Part shown: positions 12,036-23,835 of the stretch, one piece after another | Layout: each line of letters opens with the position of its first letter | Numbering within the stretch: position 1 is the first letter of the stretch | NCBI RefSeq assembly: GCF_036417845.1 | Contig: NC_089981.1 | Span: 40,368,668 to 40,432,667, forward strand | Direction of reading: 5' to 3' | From: Apteryx mantelli | Taxonomy: Eukaryota; Chordata; Aves; Apterygiformes; Apterygidae | Length of the DNA: 64,000 nucleotides | The notes under the pieces: generated by a model | The model's database searches: none | What the model was told of the DNA's origin: nothing | What the model saw: the letters and a program-made list of their open reading frames with translations, nothing else | Made by a program: the position numbers and the translations under genes

Positions 12036-13849
12036 GTATGGGTTCTTTAGTTTACAGTGTCACTTTCAGTTCTTCCTTTCACAGTTATGAGCCAGAAGCT
12101 GGGGAACCTGCGGATGCTGGTCCATTGGTTACTAGTATTGTGTACAACTTGTATTCAATCTGAAATACTATGTCTTAATGTGGGAAGATTAATGAGCACA
12201 GGAATATGAGAAACAAATTTGATGCTTTGTACTGCTTTCTATTTTTTTATCCTGTTCTTTTGGTATCTTCAGCCCCTTATGTCTTTGCTTACAGGATTCT
12301 TTTGCACAAATCCATCTGCTAGTCTGCATCTGGAAAAATGGGAATTCATCTGGACAGCATCTGATGCAATGCTTAAAAGCATTTCTTTTCTTGACTAATG
12401 TCATTTAGGCAGCAGCATTTAGGCTGTAAGCTTGTAAACTGACATGCTGAATGGCTCGTTCTAGTTCTTCTTTTCCTGCATTCCCTCTAGACTTTTTCAG
12501 CCCCTTACTGTTCTGCACTGAAGTTGTCTAGATTAATTCTGCATTGACACCCTTAGATTCTTAGATTCTCTGAGGAAACTGGTAGCATTTATAGACTGTC
12601 AGCCCAACCAAGACTCAGGAGGATGCATACCTTTCTAAAGACCCACATTCTCCTACATGGATGCAATCTTGAAGATGTTTGACTTTATGGGTAGACTGAA
12701 TTGAATGCTGTGCGGAGAAAGTGCTGACTAGGGTAACCGGGTGATGGAGGAAAGACAGATCTTTCTGATATATTAGTGTGGAACTTTTGGTCTGGTGGCA
12801 TATGTTTTAATGCCATTTTGAGACTAAAGGCAGGAAATAGGAAAGTGCTAACTTCTTAGGAGCCAGTGATAGAGTGCTGCCTCCAAAGAGCTGCCCTACC
12901 ACACTGGTTGGTGCTAATTAGTTTGTTTATGTTGAGCTTCCTTCTGACTCAGTCTGTTCTAATTAACACTTCCCTGTAGATTGCTGCTGAACTCCAGAAA
13001 TCTCATTCATTTATAACACACATTTCACTGTCCCAGGGAGCCAAGTATATTTTGTTGACAAAGGTGCTGATAACATTATTGGACTATGGTTTAATGTACG
13101 CCTCTCAGAAGGAGGAGAGGTTGACAAGACTTAGTCTGAGTGGGAGAATGAAGTTAAAAATAACACTAAGAATTGCAGCTGCAGTTTGTCTACCAGTATG
13201 AATTGTTGGAGCCCCAGACTATGTGATACTGTATCTGCTGCAGACAATCATAGGCAGTGTTTATAACTTATGTATCTGCCTCTTCATCCTATGTAACAAC
13301 ATAAAAGAATACAATTGTTAGAATGAGAGACTTAAATATAGACTTTAAATTGTTTAAAAAAGATCAGGAGCTACTGTATTAGTTTAATGTAAACCCTGCA
13401 AATAGAAACATATGTGAAACTACTGCAGAGTTTCCATCAGAGGCTGCAGCATCCAGAGACCTTGCAACAGGCTGTAGAAATAATTTGATCTTTGTACCTA
13501 GCCTGTGGCAGCTGTCAGTGAGGCTGTTTGCTACAGCAGAGAATGGAGTAATTGCAAAAGGTGTTCTGGCTCTGCAGGTACCGATGGAAGAGCGCTAGAC
13601 TGGGAGACCTGTGCTGGTTTTGTCCCAGCTCCAAAGAAGAACTCTGGAAACATGGGAGATCTCTCCTGCCACCGTAACTCCTTCTACCCCCTCCACATGG
13701 ACATAGTCCTTTGGTTTGTGGAGGTTATATACTCCGAGATAAACTGAAGCCTACCTGAAAGTGGGAAGTGCTGGCCCAAGAATTAAGGCATTTGGTTCTT
13801 TCTCAGGTTATGTACAGGTGCCTTTTCTTCTGTCATCCCAGCAGGGAAT
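12036..13849. other. Unannotated DNA before the first LTR
   Basis: I see no recognisable repeat, RNA gene or convincing exon. Open frames here, including one of 80 codons at 13505-13747, show no domain or coding texture. Confidence 0.5.
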
Positions 13850-13854
13850 GGGCC
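13850..13854 (+). repeat. Target-site duplication, left copy (GGGCC)
   Basis: GGGCC lies directly before the TGTGGGAAC start of the LTR and is repeated exactly at 14668-14672. This is the footprint of retroviral integration. Confidence 0.85.
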
Positions 13855-14258
13855 TGTGGGAACAAGAGAGAATTCAGGGAGAAAGATAAGGGGGCACACG
13901 GGAAAAACAGTACGTGGCAGCCAAAGCACATCACCCTTTTGCAACATGAGTAACGGAGTAGCTGGTGAAGGCCAGACAGTTTGTTCCAGCTGCACGGTGG
14001 AGGAGGGAGCGATATGGAGATATCACGGTCTGCCCCTGACCACAAAGGGTTGCATCCCAAAAAATAATTGCTGCTCACAGACTAACTGTTGACCTATAGT
14101 ACCCCCAGCCTCATTATCCCTGCTTACCATATTAAAAATCACACCCTTTGCTGCATAATGATATGTAAATAAGGGGGGCATACCCCCAACAACCGCACAA
14201 ATGGCAATCTGGCCAATGAAGTATGTCTGCCGTGCTTCCACATCCCACCTTCAGCAAC

Positions 14259-14265
14259 TATAAAA
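14259..14265 (+). promoter_or_regulatory. LTR TATA box
   Basis: TATAAAA in the context AACTATAAAACAG, at the position expected for the LTR promoter. Transcription would start roughly 25-30 bp downstream. It is a possible cryptic promoter on the plus strand. Confidence 0.65.
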
Positions 14266-14540
14266 CAGAGGATAGCTCACTAAAGTTTTTGGAAGGGAAG
14301 AAAATTGAACCGCCGACCTGTTCACTGGAGATTGCTGACGAGCGAGCCTCCTTCTCCCCTCCCCCAAACAGGGACGCCTCTTTGGGAAGACTTGCGCCTC
14401 CGACAAACGTTGGACGTTACCCGGGAAAATATATTGTTATTGAAAGCGCTTAATTGTTAGTTTGAGCTCATAGAAAGAAAATTTGTAGCAGCAAGTGCAT
14501 TTATCAACGGCAATTCTGAACCTGTTGTATCTGTCGCTTT

Positions 14541-14546
14541 AATAAA
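14541..14546 (+). terminator. LTR polyadenylation signal
   Basis: AATAAA inside the solo LTR, followed by a T-rich sequence (TCTTATTCTTTTTAC), as expected at the R/U5 boundary. Confidence 0.7.
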
Positions 14547-14667
14547 ATCTTATTCTTTTTACTTTGCGAAACTGACCCAGGGAAAGTCCTCAAACGGGGG
14601 GCTCTGGCAGGCAAACGTAAATTATAAAGATAAGGAAGGGCCTTCCGTCCCTCCCTTTCACGCGACA

Positions 14668-14672
14668 GGGCC
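14668..14672 (+). repeat. Target-site duplication, right copy (GGGCC)
   Basis: An exact copy of the left flanking pentanucleotide immediately after the terminal ACA of the LTR. Confidence 0.85.
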
Positions 14673-17234
14673 ACAGCACCAACCTTCTATTGTGAGTAGT
14701 GATTTTTCCAGGGATCTAGTTAACATTATCTATTGTATGTAAAAATGAATGGTTTTGATCAAAACCTTTGAAGTCAGAAGTCTGTATGGATGTAACGTGC
14801 CCTCTGTGTGAGAGGGGCTTTTCTGTGATGTCCTTGGTCTTCCCCCTTCTCTGCACTTTTCAGTGTTGCCTCCTCCACAGGCTTTGTGTTCTAATGCTGT
14901 TCTGTAGCGTGATGAAAGCTCCTTTGGAAATGCAAAATGCAATTTTTCTGCCTTAATGACTAGCTCAGGATGACTTTGCTTTTGCCATTTATCTTCAATC
15001 CTTTCTGCAACATAACAAATGGCTTAGTATCTCATCTCTTTCATAGCATTGTTTTCTTTAGCCATTTCTGGGTTGGCAATGCTAATATACTAGGATATGC
15101 CAGAAACTGTACTTACTTTCCACATTGCTCACTTCCCAGGATGCGATTAGTTATTCTAAGCACCAGCAACTTATGTCCCTGAGAAAGCTGAGGAGACTGA
15201 TATAAATTGGACAGGGACAAAATGAACCTGGAACACTGATCTGGTAGACTGCATATTGTATGGAGCCTGTGTGGAGTTCTTTGGATTTTAGTGATATTCA
15301 ACTGTAATTCTGACTTTTATGGTTATGGGTTGCTTTTGCAGCCTTACTTAGAAAGACCATTCAATTTTATGTATCAAGAACAATCTCTTTTGCTAAAATA
15401 GCTTCCAAAAGTGACTTTCAGCACCCATTCAAGCCTAGACTGCCTTTGGGGAGTCCATACCTAGCTAAAGCTGTCTCCATGACAATAAAGAGATGTTAAC
15501 AGGATCCCAGCAGAAGAATAAATTACAAACCAGAACAATCTGCTCACCTTGCACAGACCAATACTGAGTTAATAGCTTAGCTTTGCCACTGGGGAGTAGT
15601 TGTCCATTGTCTTTCCATCTGCCCTTCTTCTGTCTCAGCTTGATTAGAAGAGTCTTGAGTGGGGGCATATTGATGTGGCTGGAAATGGAGATTTAACCAA
15701 TGCTTAGTCATTTTTTTAAAAGGTTTTTTGCAAAGAATAAGTTTGAAAAGTGGATGCTTAAACAAAAAAAAAAAAAATCTTGCTATTTCAAAGGAGCAGT
15801 TTTGTATTTTCTCTGCTGTCCCTGACTTTTCTTTCTGTCCAACATGGGTTTATCCTTCCCCTGCTTCATGTGAAGGGAAAGTGCTAATCTATGGAAAATA
15901 TCATGGGAAGGCCTACCAGCCCAAACACCATGTCGTCTTGGGATGATGAAAAAGCAAGTGGTTATTTTACTTGCCTGTCAAATCAAGCTGTTTACCCTAT
16001 CTTTACATGCTGAAAAGCAGTATTACAGCTTACAGGCTTCATATAATACTCTTGTCATTTTTCCTGTTCCCAGTATAAGCCACGCTTTGCTTTTGTAATA
16101 AGTTGTGTACAAAAAAGGCAGAAAATGATTGGAAAATCAAGCAATAACATCTTTACATCTCATGGTTGCTAGAATACAGAAATTCAGCATTTCTTATGCC
16201 AGGACTCCTTGTGGGAGGATAGCCTAGGCTTAAAAATACTGCCAGTGTTCTTTTAGAGCTGATCATCTTTCACATACTAGGAACAGAGGGCCTGATTTAT
16301 CTCATACTGAGGTGAGAATAGTGTATTTCTTAAATTAATCAAAATTATTCCTGATTTCCCTATGTATACATAACAGGTGAGTCAGGCTTCTGTTTTCACT
16401 TTAACATTAGCATTTTTGTTAGAGACAGTTGGCAGCGAGTCAAGCATCCGTACTGGTGACCTGAGCAACATGTTCTATTTTGAAGCTAATTTCTAATTTT
16501 TTGTCCATTGTTGCATGCTGGACACAGAGTCCTTCTCCAGTCAGTTTGTGTCACACAGAACAGCAGCATTACTTCTTTCTTTCCTCTTTTCTGGTACAGA
16601 TTCATTGCTTTGTTGTTGCGTTATCTTAATTTCAGTGCACTTACGAAGAAACAGTCATATGGCATAAGGCTAGTGAAGCAAGGGATGTGAGAGCGTACAG
16701 CCATACATCATGTGAAGAGATGCTCAGACATTCATGTAAGACTGACATGTGAAGTCCTCTTACAGTGCAGGTAAGCTTGAGTGCTTTTCCTCTTCTCTCG
16801 TGTAACATAAGTGTTTTGTATAAATTTAGGCAGTTTTTGTTTAATTTTTTAATAAAACCAAGTAATAACTGACTTTCAGAACATACAGCTCAGTAATAAC
16901 AATTCTGATTTTGTAAGTTTCAGCATGCTTCTGAAAGGCTCTTGTCCAAAACAGACCATGTAAAATGGTCTTTTAACAGTCACTTATTGTATTTATTTAA
17001 TGATGCTATCTTAATTTTTGATAGCTTGAATTTAACAGCAACCTTCTTCATAAATCTTCATGCTTTCATTTTCTACTAGCATCTCTAGTGGACTTGCTTA
17101 AATACCACAAACTTTTTAAGCATACGTTTTTGCACATTAATTTAAAAAAAGGAAAGAAAGATCAGTGTTTGCAACAGGCAGCCACTAATAAAACATAAGT
17201 AACAATATTTTCCTTGATGTTGTGTGTAGGACTC
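14673..17234. other. Unannotated DNA, no gene seen
   Basis: AT-leaning unique sequence without recognisable repeats or exons. An A13-14 tract near 15762 is the only simple sequence of note. Confidence 0.5.
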
Positions 17235-17400
17235 AAGGCGCTTCCCAAAGGCAAATATCTCCCCTGTCTGACAGATGGAGAGATGGAGACTAGGAAGGTT
17301 CGCTAACTTTCTAGAGGTAACAGTGGCAGAAGTCAAAGTAAAATGTGGGAATTCCTTGCTCCTATGCCTAGGCTCAGGCCAATAGCCCTTTTCTCCCTCC
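17235..17400 (-). mobile_element. MIR-like SINE fragment, antisense
   Basis: The stretch CTGACAGATGGAGAGATGG, then GGAAGGTTCGCTAACTTT, then AACAGTGGCAGAAGTCAAAG, then GGGAATTCC follows the antisense of the MIR core. The core pattern is 'acagatgaggaaact...aggttaagtgactt...agtggcagagc...ggattcgaac'. Divergence is high, as expected for a family that predates birds. Confidence 0.6.
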
Positions 17401-19699
17401 TGTATGTACTTCATTATGTAGTTCAGTACTGGCTTTGAGGGGGGACAGATTTTGGTGAAGCCACAGCTGGTTAGTTGTCACTCTCCCAAGTGAAGGATCC
17501 TACTATGGTCCTTATTGCATTCTTGCAGTGAGGGGATGAGGGGGTGGTTCAGAGCAGTGGCCAGTCAGGCAGAGGTCTGGAGGGCATTATGCTGCTCTTC
17601 AGAGAACAGCAGAGCACAGGGAACACAGCCATGTCAGAGTGTTTCAGTAAATGCTTGGGTAAAAGTCCCTCTGGGACGTGTGGACAACAGATTGTGTAGG
17701 TTATCTTGCTTTTTGATTGTTAATTGTTTCTTAAAAGTAGCTCTAGTATTAGGAAACTAATAGCTTCCTCAAGTCAGTCCTGTTGCACTGTTTCTGGTAG
17801 CAACCTTAAGGCCATGTCTGTGTGGTCTAGACTTAGAAGCAACTTTGTCCACATCCTGAGAGTACCCTAGCTAGTATGCCAGGAGTAAACCTGAGGAGTG
17901 CTCAGTCCCTGCGTAGTATCCTCTCACATTGTCTGGCTAACCCCACACCCAGGAACAGATGTCATCTGCAGACATATTCCACAAGGTCACAAAGCATGCA
18001 TGGCTGGTGCTGCTATGCCAGGCCACCTGTGTCTGCCCACACTGTCCTGAGGAAAGAAAACATGTCCATAACCACAACCAGAGTGCAACCTTGTGCTGTC
18101 CCTATCATGATCTACACCACGGTCTCTCTGGCTTTGTCAACCAAACATTGACTTTGTTTGCTAAGAGCCCTAACCAGCCCCTCAGTCAGCCTTGAATGGC
18201 AATAAACAGGTTCCTGAACCTGTTAGAAACACTAAGGACAGGATGAGTTGTCCTAGAATGACAGGCACATCCTCAGGGATGGACACAACACTGTTCTTAC
18301 AGGCATACATCGAAGGGTGGGGGATATCTTTAAGTAAGGCTGAACGCTGCGGAGAGCCAAATGCCTGCAAAGGGGTACAGCTACTTCCAGGTTTTCTGCA
18401 CAGCACTAGGTGCTCCTGTTGATCTTACCAGTGGCAACAATGTCTGATTTCCCTATTGAATGTCATGTTTCAGAGTGTGCTGAACTGCACGACATGACAA
18501 GTGCCTCTCTTTCCAGTCCCTCTATAGTAGTCTGAGGCAAGTGCTGTTCATTGAGCAGCGGTGACAATGGGCTTTTTTTTGCCCACAGTTTTTGTAAGTG
18601 GAGATGGCCAAGTATTTTTTCCTAGGCAATAATAGTAGTTCAGGGGTCTTTGTTGGAATAAAATGTGAGACTTCAGGGTATCTTGGCCATGAGTCAGACA
18701 ACAGTGAGGTGATGGAGGGAGCCTGTAAGACACAAAACTTGGTATGTTCTGGTCCTAAAGTCTTTGGAAAGAACTTGTTGTGCTCTAGGTTGATTGAGCG
18801 CATATGGGAAGCTACTGGTTTCTCTGGCCTGTGTGAGGTTCTAGAGACAGGTACACACAGACCTTGGGAGGCTAGTGGAAAGCTACTGTAGGAGGTTTGG
18901 CCCCTGAGACTGTTCCCTCCTTCCTGCAGAAAGCACAAATTAGGCAGTGATACTTATGCAGGACTCCAGGGAGAGTCACTGGGATGTGACTGAGCAGGTA
19001 GGTATGGTGTTGGGCAGTTACTAGGGGGCCGCTTTACAGTTGGGCTGCAAGGGTTTGTGTGTACAAGGTGTGTGTGCGGTGCCTAAGCGCTGCTCTGGGA
19101 GCACAGCTGGGCAGTCTAGAAGGCCCCACTCCACAGAAATGGAGAGGCCCTATCCCTCTACTCTCCCTTCTAGGAGCTTTCTAATGAGCATTGCGGATGT
19201 GGCTGAGGAGCCATTGGTAATTCTAGAAGGCCTGGAGGAAGAGGAGATTTGGCATAGGAAGAAAAATCATAGGATAAATGTCTGTTTCTGGGTATTTGTG
19301 TTGATTTCTGCTTGACCTATGCCAGAAGGCATCTGATAATTGTTTATGAATTCTGGATATTACTTAAAAATAAAAATGGCTTGGTGCCTTAAGACTATTT
19401 CTCTAGAATCACTGAACTCAATACCAGAATCAGCTATCCTACAGATCCCTTTAAGAGCTGCTGCTAGTGCCTCTCTGTATTGTTGGCATTAACATCTGTT
19501 GTTTCATGATAGGAAAGCAGCAGGAATCAGTGAGCTACTTTCTCCACCTGATTTAAAGACAGGATTTTACTGAGGAGTTAGAATGTGGTTCTCCTTTGTC
19601 AACTAACAGCCAGTTTGCTGACTGAAGCACTTTGCTCTGACCTTTTTGTTTGATATATTTTTATTTTAATAGTTGAGTAGAATTTTAGCCAAAAATGAT
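17401..19699. other. Unannotated DNA with several overlapping chance ORFs
   Basis: Slightly higher GC than the surroundings leaves several open frames, the longest 138 codons on the minus strand at 18522-18938. None shows a domain, clear splice sites or codon texture. No repeat was recognised. Confidence 0.45.
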
Positions 19700-20110
19700 C
19701 AGGCATTTCATCCAAAAATAGTCAATATATGAGCTGGGAACTGAAAGCCCACACATTCGTGCAGATAAAATGAAAGTCCTTGGAGAGAGCCATGTTTTCA
19801 TTGTTAATCTTATTTTTGCCATTGATGTAATTGACTCTTCAAATGCCCAGGCAATTTTTTTTTGGAGCGTGTCATTTTCAGTCTTCCAGTGTTGTTCGAC
19901 CCACTTTGCACTTAATTAACAAACTTGACAAGGACTCTTTGAATGGTTGAGCTGTCAGTACGGATGGGACAGAAATCTCTAATGAGGGTCTGACCCATCT
20001 TAATTATTGGCTGGCGGATTCTTTTGATTTGTACAGTTTTGGTTGTGGGGCTGTTCCCCTCATTAGAGCATCACTGTAGCAATTGTCAGGAAAGGCAGGC
20101 TGAGGGAGAT
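19700..20110. promoter_or_regulatory. Candidate conserved non-coding element
   Basis: Unique AT-rich sequence dense in motifs typical of developmental enhancers: CACTTAATTAACAAA (homeodomain), TCTTAATTATTGG (homeodomain/CCAAT-like), GAACAAAG-like and AATTGTC blocks. It has no repeat content and no open frame of note. The texture is that of a vertebrate conserved non-coding element. This is pattern recognition only, with no alignment behind it. Confidence 0.35.
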
Positions 20111-20293
20111 CTTAACTTTAGAAAAGCCCAAGAAAATAAATAAAAGAGAGGGAAAAGTGTTTTGCTTTATTGCCCAATTTTAAACATTCATGCAGTTTTC
20201 AACCTTCTCTACTCCTGCTGGTATCATATGGTTCATAATAAAATTTCATATTCTTTTTATGATCCAGCCCAGCTGGTGGACTTTGTGCTGAGC

Positions 20294-20316
20294 AAAAAAA
20301 AAAAAAAAAAAAAAAA
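20294..20316 (+). repeat. Poly-A tract (23 A)
   Basis: An uninterrupted A run between AGC and GAGA. No retrotransposon body is recognisable upstream and no target duplication was spotted, so it is treated as a simple repeat. Confidence 0.85.
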
Positions 20317-22313
20317 GAGAAATCAGATAAAATCATGCAAGTTTAATCTACCTAGATGCTTACATCGTGGCATCTTTGTCATAATACTGTCATTCTGTGT
20401 TGCAGGAGGTGCAGGCCTAAGTGAGGTCTTAAATGTATTCATTATTCCTTACTAACTGCAAGTAATCTGATAATTCTGAGGTACTGAGTTATTCCTTCTG
20501 ATGTAATATGATATTTAAAAGGAAAAAAAAACCCCACAGGCTTATTCTAATTAAGCAGTTAACGAATCAAATACACAAAACATGGCCTCTTCCAATACCT
20601 TTATTCAGCTGTGGTGGTTCAAAACTTCTGTAAGCCCCTGGAGAATTCCCTCTGTTTTGGGGGAATTTGATTCCCAAAACAAATGATCTGTACTCAGATG
20701 GTACAAAAGGCTGAAGGGCTCTTAGAGGAAGGCTCTCGTGTCTCCTGTCTAATCCAAATGCTGCAAAAATAAAATGGTGGCCTAAATCCAAATTTGTTCC
20801 TGTTTGCAAGTCCTACCCAGACCTTGCATTTGCTGAACTGGGATCTCCGGTCATGGCACAATTACATTTGCAGTATCTTTTTAAAAAAAATGGATTCAGC
20901 TATTTAAACAATAAATAATATTCACATAACAAAGTAGCAGCTAGTATTTTTTCAGAATTGGGTGCTCTTTTCTTTGCTACTGAGCCTCTCTGGGCTTGTG
21001 AAAGTCTCTTTTAAAATCCTAGCAATGATTTGTGCAGCTTCTCTTGGAGCACATATACAACTCATCAAGGTGAGAATCTGAAAGTTGATGCTGACAGGTA
21101 AACTTAGATTAGCAACAGAGGAGGAAGGTAGTCCTTTTTCAAAGCTATACTGACTTCTCTGTCAGCCCTGGGGACAAGAAGAGCCAGGTGTGGTCAGCAT
21201 CCAGGGAAAGGGTGGTGTAGGGCAGTTCTGAAAACTCATACGGTCCAGTGGCCCTCATCTTCTTTACTAATCTGAACAGAGTTTCCTGTGACCACAAGAA
21301 ATCATCTGTCCCCACAGTGTCTCAGCAAATGGAGTGCTTGTTCTTGTCTTTCTAGTTGAGTTTCTGTTTTCACGTAACTGCTTCCCAGAGGCTGAATGGT
21401 CAGTGACAAAAGAAAGGTCATTCGTTACCCTGTTGATATGTTTTTCTTCTCCTCTTTCCTTCCCAGAAACTGTTTCAGATGTAGCATAATAAAAAGGGAC
21501 AGTGCTGGAGAACTTAATGGGTTGGTCAGGCACTCTCGGTGGGAAAGTGATTCTGATTAAAGGCTACTGCTGCGAAACCTCTTGATTCTCACCCAGATGT
21601 ACCTTCGTGAGCAACTCAATCAACACCTGGAAAAAATAACTATAAAACCCACAGAGGTGGCAAAAAACAGGCCTGCTGTTGTTTTCCCCAGGAGAGACTG
21701 GTATGTCTTATGTTTCTGGAACTTGTTTACTAAGAACTGTTAAAGCAGTAGAATCTAGAATCCTGCAATTGATGCAGCGTTATGAGTTTCATTAATACAA
21801 CTTATTTGCATATAACGTGCATACAACCCTAGTGTGGTAACCGGGGGTACCAAGCAGAAACGTCAGGGAAGGCTGCCTGCTATTTTGCTATCAACATTAG
21901 TTTGTCTGTCCTGAGGATCTCGCATAAGTCTCACTACATAGCTAAGACTTCACCTCTTTTCCTTCCTCAGTCCTTGTTCTTATGTGGCAAGTTCACTCAA
22001 GGTTGTGGGCAAAGACCTTGTGGCCTGGAAAAAGAGAAGGTCTTGGTATCTTTTCTTTTACGTCTGTGAAGTAAAGTAGAAACTCTAAAAGGTTTAATGG
22101 CAGGAAGAGAAGCGGTTCAGTCTGTGTATATACTACTGTCTGGGAGAGTTACTACGTGGCATTGTTTTGTGCTTTAGAGGCAGGGTGTTTATGGGGTAAA
22201 CATTAATCAAGAATCCTGCTTTTTTTGGCAGAACAGATTCTCAACGAATACTGGAACGAACAGGAAGCCCCTTAACTGGATGTGTGTGTCCTCTTTCAGA
22301 CAGTGCCTCTTAC

Positions 22314-22365
22314 AGTGTGTGTGTGTATGTGTATACATATATATATATATATATATATTTTTTTT
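22314..22365 (+). repeat. Compound GT/TA microsatellite with T tract
   Basis: An imperfect GT run (22314-22330) passes into about eleven TA units (22337-22358) and then a T run. It is likely length-polymorphic. The TA part is self-complementary. Confidence 0.9.
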
Positions 22366-22605
22366 CCTGGTCCATTTTCAAGTATCTCAGTGGCTAGGGA
22401 TTTTGTCACTCCATTCCTCTTGGGAGGTTGTTCTGTAGTTCTTACTGCACAAAATTCTCTGTTGGCAAACTTTTTATTGCTAGATGCAAGTTTTTTGCTC
22501 CTTAACTTTTCTCCTTTGTCTTGTTTTCACCAGCAGTGAAAAGTGATTAAAAGGAATAATTTTCTTATTTCTTCCCTTCAAGTATTTTCTTTCTCAGTTT
22601 GTTTC

Positions 22606-22615
22606 CCCCCCCCCC
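22606..22615 (+). repeat. Poly-C run (10 C)
   Basis: A homopolymer of ten C in an otherwise T-rich stretch. No other signal. Confidence 0.8.
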
Positions 22616-22866
22616 AAGAATTTTAGTTTCTCTGCTCCCACCTTTGCTTCTCTGTTAGTAAACAGTGTTCATTAGAAATACATTTTTTTTGTTTGTTTTC
22701 CGTACTTACTCTGGTCAGAGGAAACCTGCTGTAAGGCACCACCTATGTGCCTAGTGTCAGAACTAATTATTTCTGAAATTAACAAATCCAGGGAATTCTG
22801 TGTAAACTGGAATCAGCTAGCACTTTCCTATGCTAAAAGTAACAATATGCCAATTATTTTTAAACA

Positions 22867-22894
22867 CCTTAGGGGGAGAAGAATCCCCCTAAGG
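22867..22894. repeat. Perfect 11-bp inverted repeat, 6-nt loop
   Basis: CCTTAGGGGGA at 22867-22877 is exactly reverse-complementary to TCCCCCTAAGG at 22884-22894, with GAAGAA between. It can form a compact GC-rich hairpin on either strand. No terminator, miRNA-length stem or transposon end is apparent around it. Confidence 0.75.
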
Positions 22895-23339
22895 CAGGAG
22901 GTTTGGCATTCTTCCTGCACAAAGCACCCGACAAATTACTACTGATCTAAAACCATTAATGTTTTGCTAGGTCCCAAACTTTGACTGCATGTTTGCTTAA
23001 AATCCTCTGGTATAAACCCCATTTTCTGTTAGAGGCTATGGAAAACCAATATTGTATTGTTTTGCAGTGTCTTTATTCTCAGGCAAAACATTATGCCTTT
23101 TATTGCAGATGAAAATGCAGAAAAGTTATGGGCGTGTTTTTCCTAAGTGAGGTGTCAGTTTTGGCTTCCCTGTTCATACGTGGCTGTGTTTTGTTTTGCA
23201 AAGGTGCAGAGAGCCGCAGCTCCCTTTTGTTACTCGATGGAAAGATGGGAGCCCACAGTCTTTGAAATCTGTGGTTTTGAAGACAAACTGGAAACACGTA
23301 AATTTTAAGGAGGGAGCTAAATGGCTTTAGTGGTCTGAG

Positions 23340-23835
23340 AGAGCGTGTGGTGGAAGCGTGGGCGCAGGGTCACTCGGCTGTCATTAGGGTATGAATCCTT
23401 TCGTGTAGCCCTGCCGGCACCTTGCGCCCCACCTCTGCCCACCAGCATCCCCCTCCTCCCTGCCTTCCTACACCATCCCTGCTCCCCTGCCCAAAGGAGG
23501 GGACCGCAGCTGCCACCGACAGGGTCCCCTGTGCCGCTGCTTGCCCCATGGTGGGTGCATGCCACAGCCGTCATGGCAACGAAGGGAGAACGAGGAAAGC
23601 GCCTTCCTTCCCAAGCTGCTAATTAGCTGAGGAGGAGGGAGAGAGCTAATTGCAGCAGGAGGGACCCAAGCGGTGATTGCCGGAGAAGGGCGCAGGCAGG
23701 GGCCGGATGCAGGTGCTGCCAGCGGGGCCACCCCAGCTGCCGTGGGAGCCGCTGCGGGTGACAGGCGAGGTGGGTGCAGCTGGCCCTCCCAGAGGCTGTG
23801 ACCGGGTCAGAGAGCCAAACCCGCCAGGGACTTGG
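23340..23835 (+). promoter_or_regulatory. GC-rich patch, possible promoter/first exon
   Basis: GC rises well above the AT-leaning surroundings, and by eye about two dozen CpG dinucleotides occur in roughly 500 bp. That is enriched for this window but probably below strict CpG-island thresholds. Near the right edge, CAGGGACTTG is followed by GTAAGG, a good splice donor at 23836. The patch could therefore be a promoter with a first exon on the plus strand. An ATG at 23573 opens only 17 codons. Homeodomain-type CTAATTAG and CTAATTG motifs sit in a small inverted repeat. Multiple open frames on both strands here are a by-product of low AT. Confidence 0.35.
23615..23656. repeat. Imperfect inverted repeat with TAATTA motifs
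   Basis: GCTGCTAATTAGCT (23615-23628) and AGCTAATTGCAGC (23644-23656) pair as an imperfect stem around a purine-rich GAGGAGGAGGGAG loop. Each arm carries an AATTA/AATTG homeodomain core, so this may be a paired binding site rather than an RNA structure. Confidence 0.5.

Larger units (their letters stand above)
13855..14667 (+). mobile_element. Solo LTR of an endogenous retrovirus (813 bp)
   Basis: The element starts TGTGGGAAC and ends CACGCGACA, so it has the TG...CA (here TGT...ACA) ends of an LTR. Perfect 5-bp direct repeats (GGGCC) flank it. A TATA box (TATAAAA, 14259-14265) marks the promoter of the U3 region. A polyadenylation signal AATAAA (14541-14546) with a T-rich downstream stretch marks the end of R. 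There is no adjacent gag, pol or env sequence, so the provirus was reduced to one LTR by recombination between its ends. A 5-bp duplication fits class III (ERVL-like) best, though some class I elements also make 5 bp. The family name cannot be given without a library search. Intact ends and duplications suggest moderate age. Confidence 0.85.
20111..23339. other. Unannotated DNA with simple repeats
   Basis: It holds a 23-base A run, a GT/TA microsatellite and a short perfect hairpin, listed separately. No exon or transposon was recognised. Confidence 0.5.

Noticed and set aside
13855-14667. Open frames within the first LTR
   Set aside because: LTRs are non-coding. The frames lack any retroviral domain and overlap on both strands.
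18522-18938. 138-codon minus-strand frame
   Set aside because: No recognisable domain, and it overlaps an open frame on the other strand.
20294-20316. Poly-A run as the tail of a retrotransposed gene copy
   Set aside because: No gene-like or LINE-like sequence lies upstream and I saw no flanking target duplication.
23345-23731. Multiple open frames in the GC-rich patch
   Set aside because: Frames are open on both strands because stop codons are rare in GC-rich DNA. None has a domain.
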